From Mycobacterium sp. ACS4331 (GTDB lineage: Bacteria > Actinomycetota > Actinomycetes > Mycobacteriales > Mycobacteriaceae), in assembly GCF_001667265.1 (NCBI RefSeq), contig NZ_LZHW01000098.1, forward strand, positions 1 through 64,000: a stretch of DNA of 64,000 bases. Reading direction: 5' to 3'. This document shows, piece after piece, positions 49,231 to 57,236 of this stretch. Below the pieces are notes generated by a model. It made no database searches. It saw only the letters and a program-made list of their open reading frames with translations, and was not told the origin of the DNA. The position numbers and the translations under genes were made by a program. How positions within the stretch are numbered: position 1 is the first letter of the stretch; the number at the start of each line of letters is the position of its first letter.

Positions 49231-51396
49231 TCACCTGATGAGCGGGTCGCGTGGGAGACCGAGGATGCGCTCCGCGATCTGATTGCGGGTGACCTCCGAC
49301 GTCCCGCCGGCGATCGTCATGCCACGCGACCCCAGCACGAACAGGCCAGCGACCTTCGCCGGTGGTGCGATCAGCGCGACGTCGGCTCCGTACATCTCGG
49401 CCGCAAGACCAGTCCGCGCCACAAAGTGCTCGGCGGTCAGCAGTTTGGTCACGTTGCCCTCGGGCCCGGGTTCGCCGCCGGCCACACTGCGCGCCACCCG
49501 GCGCAGGTTCAGCAGTCGCAGCGCGTGGTCGTCGGCCAGGAACTTCCCGGCGCGCTCCGCCGCGCCGGCCACGCGGTCGCCGAAACGCTGTGTCACGTCC
49601 ACGATCGCGGCCGCACCGCCACGTCCCGCCGGCACTCCGCTCCCACCGAGGCTGACGCGTTCGTTGCCCAGCGTCGCGCGGGCCACCTGCCACCCGTCGT
49701 TCGGTGCACCGACCACGTCGCGATCGGGCACGAAGACGTCGGTGAGGAACACCTCGTTGAACTCCGAGACGCCGGTGATCTGCCGCAGCGGCCGCACGTC
49801 GACCCCGGGCGCTGACATGTCGATGATCATCGTGGTGATACCCGCATGCTTGGACGCCGCCGGATCGGTGCGCACCGTCGCCAGCCCCAGTTGGCAGTGC
49901 TGCGCGCCGCTGGTCCAGACCTTCTGGCCGGTGACGATCCAACCACCCTCGGCCCGAACTCCTTTCGTGCTGACAGCCGCGGCATCCGAGCCTGCCCCCG
50001 GTTCGGAGAACAGCTGGCACCACACCTGCTCGCCGCGCAACGCCGGGGCCACCAGGCGCTCGATCTGTTCCGGGCTGCCGTGCTGGATCAGGGTCAACAC
50101 CGTCCAACTGGTGATACCGAGTTCGGGACGTTTGACTCCCGCTGCCGCCAGCTCCTGTTCGATGACCAACTGCTCGACGGCGTCGGCGGCGCGGCCCCAT
50201 GGCGTGGGCCAGTGCGGCATCAGATAGCCGCTGTCTATCAGCTTCTCGCGCAACTGTGTGTCGTCCAGGCCGGCCCACGTGGCGAACTCCGCGCGGATCT
50301 CGGTGCGCAACTGCTCAGCCTCGGGTGGCAGGTCGATCGAGTTGATCCGCGCCACACCCTTGCCCGTCAGCCGATACACGTCGGCCGGCGCCGTCCGGCC
50401 GCCGAAGATCCCCCGCAGGGTCAGCGCCCGGCGCAGGTGCAGATGCGCGTCGTGTTCCCAGGTGAACCCGATGCCGCCGTGCACCTGGATGTTCAGTTCG
50501 GCGTTGTGCACGTAGGCCGGGAACGCCAGCGTGGCCGCGGTGGCCGCCATGAGTTCGAACTCGTCCTCGCCCGCGGTCGCCGCGCGTGCGGCGTCCCAGA
50601 CCGTCGCGGTCGCCGTCTCCGCCGCCACCAACATGTTGGCCAGGTGGTGTTTGATCGCCTGGAAGGTCCCGATGGTCCGGCCGAACTGTTCGCGCACTTT
50701 GGCGTATTCGACCGCTGCCTGCACACAGTCGTGCGCCCCGCCGACAGCCTCGGCGGAGGTGATGGTCCGGGTCAGCGCCACCGCAAGCCCGGCTTCACCG
50801 GGCAGACTTTCGGCGCTCCCCAGTTCGACGTCGGCCAGACGCACCCGCCCCGACCGTCTGGTGGGGTCCAGGCTGGCAGGCACGTCCACTGTCACGCCAT
50901 CGGCCGTGGCATCAACGACCAGGACGTCGTCGCCCGCGATCAGCAGGACCAGATCGGCCAGTCCGGCACCGAGCACCACGGCCTCGCCCGAAAATTGGTC
51001 GCCCTCAGCGGTCAGGTGGGCATCAATCCCGACTCCGGCCGTGACGGTGCCGTCCACCAACCCCGGCAGCCAGCGGGCCCGCTGCTCGTCGCTGCCCGCC
51101 GCCGCGATGACCGCCGACGCGATCACGGTCGGAACAAAGGGGCCGGGCGCCACCGCACGGCCGAACTCCTCGACCACGACGACGAGTTCGGGAAGCCCGA
51201 AACCGGCACCGCCGTACTCCTCCGGCACGTGCAGGCCCAGCCAGCCCAGCCGGGCCAGTTCCATCCAGAAGTCGGGCCGGTCCTCATCCGCGGCGTCCAG
51301 CAGCATCCGCGCGGCCCCGCGTGCGCCGCGGGCCTTTAGGAAAGACTCCGCGACAGAGGCTAATTCACGGTGGTCTTCAGTGATCGCGATGCCCAA
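49231..51396 (-). CDS. Double-length acyl-CoA dehydrogenase (fused FadE)
   Basis: The 721-residue protein carries two acyl-CoA dehydrogenase modules in tandem: about 1-355 (ITEDHRELASVAESFL, to HGGIGFTWEHDAHLHLRRA) and about 365-721 (QLRTEIRAEFATW, to GGTSEVTRNQIAERILGLPR). In the second module the residue before GT at the usual YEGT position is Gly, so the catalytic Glu must lie elsewhere or in module one. Mycobacterial steroid-degrading FadE pairs are alpha2beta2 heteromers; here both parts are one chain. The best start is TTG 51396, because ATG 51441 would overlap the kinase gene by 82 bp. Last gene of its operon. Confidence 0.87.
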   Translation of the reverse strand: MGIAITEDHRELASVAESFLKARGARGAARMLLDAADEDRPDFWMELARLGWLGLHVPEEYGGAGFGLPELVVVVEEFGRAVAPGPFVPTVIASAVIAAAGSDEQRARWLPGLVDGTVTAGVGIDAHLTAEGDQFSGEAVVLGAGLADLVLLIAGDDVLVVDATADGVTVDVPASLDPTRRSGRVRLADVELGSAESLPGEAGLAVALTRTITSAEAVGGAHDCVQAAVEYAKVREQFGRTIGTFQAIKHHLANMLVAAETATATVWDAARAATAGEDEFELMAATAATLAFPAYVHNAELNIQVHGGIGFTWEHDAHLHLRRALTLRGIFGGRTAPADVYRLTGKGVARINSIDLPPEAEQLRTEIRAEFATWAGLDDTQLREKLIDSGYLMPHWPTPWGRAADAVEQLVIEQELAAAGVKRPELGITSWTVLTLIQHGSPEQIERLVAPALRGEQVWCQLFSEPGAGSDAAAVSTKGVRAEGGWIVTGQKVWTSGAQHCQLGLATVRTDPAASKHAGITTMIIDMSAPGVDVRPLRQITGVSEFNEVFLTDVFVPDRDVVGAPNDGWQVARATLGNERVSLGGSGVPAGRGGAAAIVDVTQRFGDRVAGAAERAGKFLADDHALRLLNLRRVARSVAGGEPGPEGNVTKLLTAEHFVARTGLAAEMYGADVALIAPPAKVAGLFVLGSRGMTIAGGTSEVTRNQIAERILGLPRDPLIR

Positions 51397-52799
51397 CGGT
51401 CCTGCTCTCCCAACTTGCTCTGATGAGTCAGTGGCGGCCATGTCCGCCGGGCGAGTGCGCCGGAGGCGGTGCGGGTCAGGTGGTCGTCGCGTTTGATGCC
51501 CCGCCACAACTGCGCAACGTAGTCCCGTTCGTCGACCTCGCCTCGGCTGGCCAAGTCCGCGAGCGCCGCGCGGCCCTGCGACACCGAAGACGGGACGGCG
51601 CCCAGGAACGCCGCCAGTTCGGCGGTCTCGGCGGCGTCGACGACGGCGCCGATGCGATCGACCTCCGCCAGGTACTTGATCAGCCGCGCCGCACCCTTGA
51701 CGTACCGCGTCGCGAGCGCGTCGGAGGATCTCGCGGCGGCACCGGCCATGGCCGAAGCCGCGGCCTCGTAGACCGACGCGTTCTCCGAAATCTGCCCCTC
51801 ATCGGGGAATTCGACCTCAACGTCCGGGATCCCGACGACGTGCGCCAGCGACTCCACCAGGAGACGTCGGTGCAGCATGCCGTAGATCAGGCTGTTGCCC
51901 GCGTCGGGCGAGCCCGCGGGTGCCGAGGCGCGGACGTCGATGCTGCCGGGACTGACCGAGGCGAGCCTGGTCTCGGCGAACAGGCGGTAGTACCAGACCC
52001 TGGCCTCATCGATCCGGTGCCCGGAGAGCTGCTCGTACTCGGCCAGCCTCGCCGGGAAGTCGGTGAAGGTGTCCTGCACGGTGCGCAGCGACAACCAGGC
52101 GATGTCGTCCATCGGGTCGCCGAAGTGCGCCAACTCCCAGTCGACGATGGCCGTGACGGCACCGTCGGCGTACATGAAATTGCCGGGGCCGGTGTCGCCC
52201 TGCACCAAGACGGTCGGGCCGTCGTAGTCGGGGATGTTACGTTCCAGCCAGTCGATGCAGAAGCGCAGCAGCGGTGCGGGTTTGCCGTATCGGTCGACAC
52301 GCCTGCGCATGGCGTCGAGCTCGGCACGGACATGGGTCTCGACGGGACCGGCCGGACCCAGGCTGTCGATGCGCAGTTCGGCGGCATCGATCCGATGCAG
52401 CGCAGCAAGTTTGGCGATGAAGTCCTGCGCGGTGCGCACCTGCTCGCTTTCATCCTGGATGAGGCGGAACCAGGTCTCACCGCCGACCCGTTCCATCAGG
52501 ACGGCCTGCGCGGCGGGATGCGCGGCGATCACGCGCGGCACTGTGACACCGTGGCGGTGCAGCTCCGTCATGATGTCGGCCTCGACCTGCAATGGGTGGA
52601 ATGCACTGCCGGGCTCGGGATCTCGCGGGTCGTACCGGAGGAACAGTTCCTGCCGGTCGGCACCCGTGCCCGCATCGACGAACCAGGCCTGCCTGCTCGC
52701 GCCGCCGGACACCTGCTTGACCTCGATGTGCTCGGCACCGCTGATCTCGCCGATCCACCGGAGCAGGTCGTCTGGGACTTCCGGTTTGGGTCTGCTCAT
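51360..52799 (-). CDS. APH-like phosphotransferase (ACAD10/11-type kinase)
   Basis: The 479-residue protein has an aminoglycoside-phosphotransferase-like kinase fold: VQGDTGPGNF is the catalytic-loop Asp (with Gln replacing the usual His) and IVDWELAHFGDP holds the metal-binding Asp. Residues after about 330 form an extra helical domain. Homologous kinase domains are fused to acyl-CoA dehydrogenases in ACAD10/11, where they phosphorylate 4-hydroxyacyl-CoA substrates. Here it directly precedes the fused FadE, which supports such a role. ATG 52799 has GGAGGAG and overlaps the ECH stop (ATGA). Confidence 0.87.
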   Translation of the reverse strand: MSRPKPEVPDDLLRWIGEISGAEHIEVKQVSGGASRQAWFVDAGTGADRQELFLRYDPRDPEPGSAFHPLQVEADIMTELHRHGVTVPRVIAAHPAAQAVLMERVGGETWFRLIQDESEQVRTAQDFIAKLAALHRIDAAELRIDSLGPAGPVETHVRAELDAMRRRVDRYGKPAPLLRFCIDWLERNIPDYDGPTVLVQGDTGPGNFMYADGAVTAIVDWELAHFGDPMDDIAWLSLRTVQDTFTDFPARLAEYEQLSGHRIDEARVWYYRLFAETRLASVSPGSIDVRASAPAGSPDAGNSLIYGMLHRRLLVESLAHVVGIPDVEVEFPDEGQISENASVYEAAASAMAGAAARSSDALATRYVKGAARLIKYLAEVDRIGAVVDAAETAELAAFLGAVPSSVSQGRAALADLASRGEVDERDYVAQLWRGIKRDDHLTRTASGALARRTWPPLTHQSKLGEQDRWASRSLKTTVN

Positions 52800-53635
52800 C
52801 CGCGCTCCTCCGACTTGGATGCCGCGGCCAGCCACCGCTTGACGGCCTGTCGGTGCTCCTCGGTCAGGGCGCTGCGCACCATCCGCTCACTCTCCCGACG
52901 CAGTGCGACATCCAATGGCAGTTGTTGGGCATCAGCGATGTTCGCCTTGACTCCGGCGTAGGCAGCGGTGGGCCCCGCAGCGATAGCGGCGGCCCAGCGC
53001 AGCGCGGCATCGGACAGTGCGTCATCGGGGACCACGCGATTGAACAGACCCAGCCGCTCCGCTTCGGCGGACTCGATCGGGACGTCGGCCACGAGGATCT
53101 CCAAGGCTTTGGACGGTCCCAGAAGCCTGGTCAGAAACCACGCACCGCCGAAGTCTCCCGAGAACGCCAGCCTGCTCCAGCCCGGGACCAGTTTCGCCGA
53201 GCGCGCCGCGATGCGCAGGTCGGCGGCCAGCGCGATGCTCATTCCGGCGCCGACGGCGGCACCGGGCAGTGCCGCGATGGTCACCTTGGGAATCTCGTTC
53301 AGCAGCTTGACCATTCGCGCGTTCTCGGAGAGCAGGTCACTGCGGGCCGCCACCTCGCCCTCGGGGTCAGCGCTGGACACCTGACGGGACGATCCGCCGT
53401 CGCGCACATCGCCGCCGGCGCAGAACGCACCGCCCGCTCCGGTGATGACCACCGCGCCGATGCCGTCGTCGGCGCCGAATCGCTCGAGCAGGCGCGGCAC
53501 AGCGTCGTAGATCTCGTTGTGCAGCGCATTGCGCCGGTGCGGTCGGTTGAGGGTGATGACTCCGACACCGTCGGCGACCTGCGCCAGAACGGTGTCGGTG
53601 CCCGTTTCGATGCGGTGGGTGTCGGCCTGGGTCAC
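52796..53635 (-). CDS. Enoyl-CoA hydratase/isomerase
   Basis: The 279-residue crotonase-superfamily protein has both oxyanion-hole segments, AFCAGGDVRDGG and LPGAAVGAGMSIALAADLRIA. The second catalytic region reads LAFSGDFGGAWFLTRL, with Asp rather than Glu before FGG, so it may be an isomerase or an unusual hydratase. The GTG start overlaps the stop of the MaoC-like gene (GTGA), and its own stop overlaps the kinase. It converts an enoyl-CoA made by the acyl-CoA dehydrogenase. Confidence 0.9.
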   Translation of the reverse strand: MTQADTHRIETGTDTVLAQVADGVGVITLNRPHRRNALHNEIYDAVPRLLERFGADDGIGAVVITGAGGAFCAGGDVRDGGSSRQVSSADPEGEVAARSDLLSENARMVKLLNEIPKVTIAALPGAAVGAGMSIALAADLRIAARSAKLVPGWSRLAFSGDFGGAWFLTRLLGPSKALEILVADVPIESAEAERLGLFNRVVPDDALSDAALRWAAAIAAGPTAAYAGVKANIADAQQLPLDVALRRESERMVRSALTEEHRQAVKRWLAAASKSEERG

Positions 53636-54903
53636 CGCGGCGTTCCGAGAGCCAACTCGTTGTGACGGGCCGTCATCGCGACCGCCTTGCGTTGGAGTTC
53701 CTCGCCGGGCCTCGGCAGCACCACGGGCCCGAGTTCGCGACTCGGGAGTGCCACCGTGGCGGTGGCCGGCGCGGTGACCTCCCCGCGCTGACTGGTGGCC
53801 CGGAACTCGATGTCGACGACGCCGTTGCCGTTCTCCACCCGCTTGCCGACGACCTCACCGGTGATGATCTGGACATCGCCGATGAAGTTGAACTTGCGCA
53901 TCTCGTCGTGCTGGCGCACCAGCCAACCGTCGTCCCCCATCCAGTCGGTGAGGTAGTGGGTCAGCCAGCACTCCCGCATGACGCCGTAGTCGTAGGCCAT
54001 CGGATTGCCGATCGACTGCGACCACTCGTTCTCCCAGTGCAGACGCTGGGCCACGTCGGGGATGCCCGCGGCGTTCTTGATGTAGAACTTCGGTGCACGC
54101 TGACGGTTCTTGTAGCCGACGCGGGCGGGCCCGATGCCGTAGGGCGCCAATCCGTATCCGCCGGTGTGGAAGCAGATCATGTCGGTCAGGGTGAACGGTC
54201 CCTTGGCCATCTTCGGCAGCGCGTCGCCGACGTTCACGTCCTCGTAGTAACGGGGTTCGGCGCCACGGGGTCCCTCCGCGGCGTAGATCTCGTCGATCTC
54301 GGCGATCTCGGCGTCGGTGTAGGTCGCGGCCGTGAGATCCATGTACTTGCCGCGTTCACGCGACTTCTTGCGTTCGGTCGCGATCAGGATCATGCGCGTG
54401 ACCGCCACCACCTCGGCCCTCTGGTTCACCCGCACCGAGCGGATGATCCGGATGATGGAGCGGCCCGCGTACTCGCTGGCCTTCTCCTCGATCGACTCCA
54501 GGCCGCCGAACCCGTACAGCGTGTCCCCCGGGTACACCGGGGCGAACCATTCGGTGTCCTGTCCCGAGACGAACATGTGCACACCGGAGAACAGGCCCTT
54601 GGTGGCCTTGCGGATGTCGTCCGGTACCGGGTCTCCCAGCATCTTGCGCGACATCGCGATGTGGATCATCGGGGGCGCGATTGGTCCGCCCCAACGCGTT
54701 CCGGCCGCGTAACGCGGATCCGCGAACAACGGGTTGTCGTCACCGTAGGCGCGGGCGAAGTTGCGGATGCCGTCAACGCTCAGTTCGCGGTAGTACTCGT
54801 CGATACTGGTCGGCGCATCGACGCCCAGGAGCAGCTTGGCGCGCTCGATGTCCTCGTCTTTGATCGCGTGGTCGAAGTCCTGGGCCTCGTCGGTCTGTGT
54901 CAT
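53632..54903 (-). CDS. MaoC-like / FAS1-like hot-dog dehydratase
   Basis: The 423-residue protein has two hot-dog domains: an N-terminal FAS1-like dehydratase (FARAYGDDNPLFADPRYAAGTRWGGPIAPPMIH) and a C-terminal MaoC-type domain (FTLTDMICFHTGGYGLAPYGIGP, then YDYGVMRECWLTHYLTDWMGDDGWL). Such proteins hydrate bulky 2-enoyl-CoA esters, as ChsH1-like or MaoC proteins do in steroid catabolism. ATG 54903 has GAGGAG upstream; the frame to 55011 runs into the 24-bp tandem repeat and is not used. Followed by ECH, kinase and fused FadE in tight overlap. Confidence 0.87.
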   Translation of the reverse strand: MTQTDEAQDFDHAIKDEDIERAKLLLGVDAPTSIDEYYRELSVDGIRNFARAYGDDNPLFADPRYAAGTRWGGPIAPPMIHIAMSRKMLGDPVPDDIRKATKGLFSGVHMFVSGQDTEWFAPVYPGDTLYGFGGLESIEEKASEYAGRSIIRIIRSVRVNQRAEVVAVTRMILIATERKKSRERGKYMDLTAATYTDAEIAEIDEIYAAEGPRGAEPRYYEDVNVGDALPKMAKGPFTLTDMICFHTGGYGLAPYGIGPARVGYKNRQRAPKFYIKNAAGIPDVAQRLHWENEWSQSIGNPMAYDYGVMRECWLTHYLTDWMGDDGWLVRQHDEMRKFNFIGDVQIITGEVVGKRVENGNGVVDIEFRATSQRGEVTAPATATVALPSRELGPVVLPRPGEELQRKAVAMTARHNELALGTPR

Positions 54904-54926
54904 CGTCTCCTCTTCCCAGTCGATTT

Positions 54927-54998
54927 GTGCTTCCGCACAGGTGTCGTTTGGTGCTTCCGCACAGGTGTCGTTTGGTGCTTCCGCACAGGTGTCGTTTC
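54927..54998. repeat. 24-bp tandem repeat, three copies plus remnant
   Basis: Units at 54927-54950, 54951-54974 and 54975-54998 begin GTGCTTCCGCACAGG and are identical except for the last base of copy three. A degenerate fourth copy (GTGCTTTCGCA) ends near 55010. Each unit contains a GTGC-TTCC-GCAC mini-hairpin. It fills the gap between the P450 stop and the MaoC ribosome site, resembling a small MIRU/VNTR-type locus. Confidence 0.9.
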
Positions 54999-55021
54999 TG
55001 TGCTTTCGCAACGGGGGCGTG

Positions 55022-56248
55022 TCAGTACATTCGGACCGGCAGCTTCGTCAGCCCGCGAAGCGTCACCGTGGGCTTGTAGCGGAGGTCGTCGGACCGGGCC
55101 GCGAGTTCCCAGTTCGGGAAACGCTCAACCAGCGTCGCCAGGGCCGTCCGCCCCTCCATCCGGGCCAGTTGGTGTCCCAGGCAGTAGTGGATTCCGAATG
55201 CAAAGGCCAAGTGGCGGTTCGGTTTCCGGGTCAGATCCAGTTCTTCGGGTTTTTCGAACACCGATTCGTCGCGGTTGGCAGAAGTGATCGCGCCCAGCAC
55301 CTGCGATCCCCGCGGGATCGGCACTCCTTGGATCTCCATGTCCTCCAACGCGAACCGCGCCGCACCGCCGGTCACCGGTGAGGTGAATCGGAGCAGTTCC
55401 TCGATGGCGGTCGACTCCAGGAGTTCGGGCTGTGCGCGCAGCAACTCCTGCTGCTCGGGATTCTCGATGAGCGCCAGCACGCCGTTGCCGATCAGATTGG
55501 CCGTGGTGTCGTGTCCCGCCAGCAGCAGCAGGAACACCATGGAGACGAGTTCTTTGTGACTGAGCCGATCGCCGCCCTCGTTGGCAAGCACCAGATCGGA
55601 GATCAGACCGTCGTCGGGATTCAGCCGCCGGTCGTCGATGAGCTCCTCGAACAGTTTCGCGAGCTTGCGCGCCGTCGGGTACCCGCGCAGCATGTTGCCC
55701 TGTTGGTTGCCCAACTTCTCCACCAGGAACGCGAACTTGTCTCGGTCCTCATCCGCGACGCCGAGCATCGTGGCGATCACGGCGAGTGGGAGTTTGATGG
55801 CGTACTCGTGCACGAGGTCGACGTCCCGTTTGGCGGCGACCTGATCGGCGAGCTCCTCGGCGATCTTGGTGACGTCGGCCGCCATGGTCGAGACCAGCTT
55901 CGGTGTGAATGCCTTGTGCACGAGCGTGCGCAGGCGTTTGTGGTCGGGGTCGTCCTTGAACACCATGGTCTGGGCCAGCATGCGCAGGCTCGGCGGCAGC
56001 AGCCAGATGAACTTGCCGGCCGGGGAGTTCTTCATGACGTCGGTGGAGAACCGCTCATCGTTGAAGACGAACTGAACGTCGTCGTAACGCGTCACGAGGT
56101 ATCCACCCTTGCCCTGCAGGAGGCCGGTCGCCGTCGCCCAGGACACGGGGTGGTTCTCCCGCAGATGTGCGTAGCGCGCATGCGGGTGGTCGAGCATCTC
56201 GCGGCTGTCAAGATCGGTCTTCTCCAGTGCGCCAACCACTCTGGACAT
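55022..56248 (-). CDS. Cytochrome P450
   Basis: The 408-residue P450 has the I-helix LLLAGHDTTANLIGNG, ExxR in EELLRFTSP and the haem-binding FAFGIHYCLGHQLARMEG. ATG 56248, with GGGAG five to six bases upstream, is preferred over starts at 56260 and 56266. It heads the minus-strand operon P450-MaoC-ECH-kinase-FadE, separated from MaoC by the 24-bp repeats. It likely hydroxylates the substrate before or after CoA activation. No ferredoxin is adjacent; the one at 24.3 kb could serve. Confidence 0.92.
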   Translation of the reverse strand: MSRVVGALEKTDLDSREMLDHPHARYAHLRENHPVSWATATGLLQGKGGYLVTRYDDVQFVFNDERFSTDVMKNSPAGKFIWLLPPSLRMLAQTMVFKDDPDHKRLRTLVHKAFTPKLVSTMAADVTKIAEELADQVAAKRDVDLVHEYAIKLPLAVIATMLGVADEDRDKFAFLVEKLGNQQGNMLRGYPTARKLAKLFEELIDDRRLNPDDGLISDLVLANEGGDRLSHKELVSMVFLLLLAGHDTTANLIGNGVLALIENPEQQELLRAQPELLESTAIEELLRFTSPVTGGAARFALEDMEIQGVPIPRGSQVLGAITSANRDESVFEKPEELDLTRKPNRHLAFAFGIHYCLGHQLARMEGRTALATLVERFPNWELAARSDDLRYKPTVTLRGLTKLPVRMY

Positions 56249-56378
56249 CGCTACTCCCATCGACACGCTGCTCTCGCGTGAAGTCCCATCGGCCGGCAGG
56301 GCGTCCCGGGGACCGAACCGGCCCGTTCGCCCAGACGCCTCATTGCCGCACTCCGCAATACCCGTCGTTCACTCCGGT

Positions 56379-56396
56379 TTATTAGTACACTGATTT
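56379..56396. promoter_or_regulatory. Shared cluster motif, site 2
   Basis: TTATTAGTACACTGATTT with core AGTACACT (56384-56391), three bases before the ECH ATG and between divergent operons. The core is the reverse complement of that at 48761. Confidence 0.5.
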
Positions 56397-56398
56397 CC

Positions 56399-57232
56399 AT
56401 GATTCCCGCTACCCCCCAGGAAGATCTGGACGCCGGCCGGCTCGAGCCCGGCACGCTTCGGGCCATCGAGTTCGCGGTCTCGGAGAACGTCGCCACGATC
56501 ACTCTGAACCGTCCGGACGCGCTGAACGCCATCTCCGGCGACATGGCCCGCGAACTGTCGTGGGCGTGGCAGACCGTGCGCGACACCGACGACATCCACG
56601 TGGCGGTGTTGCGGGCCGCCGGCGACCGCGCCTTCTGCACGGGGGTCGATGTCAAAGGGGACGGCAGCTGGTTCTTCCGATCCAACGTGTGGAACACCTT
56701 CGATCCGGGCACCGTGGTCTCCCCCAAGATCGCCCACCGCTGTTGGAAACCCGTCGTCACCGCGGTCAACGGCCTGGCCGCCGGCGGCGCCCAGTACCTC
56801 ATCAACGAGTCGGACATCGTGATCTGCGCCGACGACGCGGCGTTCTTCGATCCGCATGCCAACGCCTCGATCGTCTCGGCGCTCGAGCCCATCGGGATGC
56901 TGCATCGCGGCGTCCCGCTGGGCGAGGTGCTGCGCTGGGCGCTGATGGGCACCGAGGAGCGCATCAGCGCGGAGACCGCGCTGCGCATCGGCCTGGTGTC
57001 CGAAGTGGTGCCGCGCGCACAGCTGTGGGAGCGCGCACAGGACATCGCGGCCTCCATCGCAGCACGCAGCCCGCAGGCCATCCAGGGCACGATCCGGGCG
57101 ATATGGGAATCTTTAGACATGACCCGGTCGACCGCTCTTCAGAACGGCATGGCCTACACCCACATCGGCAATCCACCACTGGCCGAACGGCGCGCGACCC
57201 CACGCCGCAACGGCCCGCCGACGCTTCGGTGA
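56399..57232 (+). CDS. Enoyl-CoA hydratase/isomerase
   Basis: This 277-residue crotonase-fold protein has ATITLNRPDALNAISGDMAREL, AFCTGVDVKGDG as oxyanion segment one and AVNGLAAGGAQYLINESDIVICADDAAFFDP as segment two, with an extended C-terminus. ATG 56399 closely follows an AT-rich promoter with the shared AGTACACT motif; no ribosome site is visible, so translation may be leaderless. The regulator gene starts 5 bp after its stop, so the pair is cotranscribed. Confidence 0.9.
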   Translation: MIPATPQEDLDAGRLEPGTLRAIEFAVSENVATITLNRPDALNAISGDMARELSWAWQTVRDTDDIHVAVLRAAGDRAFCTGVDVKGDGSWFFRSNVWNTFDPGTVVSPKIAHRCWKPVVTAVNGLAAGGAQYLINESDIVICADDAAFFDPHANASIVSALEPIGMLHRGVPLGEVLRWALMGTEERISAETALRIGLVSEVVPRAQLWERAQDIAASIAARSPQAIQGTIRAIWESLDMTRSTALQNGMAYTHIGNPPLAERRATPRRNGPPTLR

Positions 57233-57236
57233 TGCC

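Noticed and set aside
54927..55010. Possible CRISPR array
   Set aside because: The repeats are contiguous 24-mers with no unique spacers and no cas genes nearby; it is a tandem repeat.
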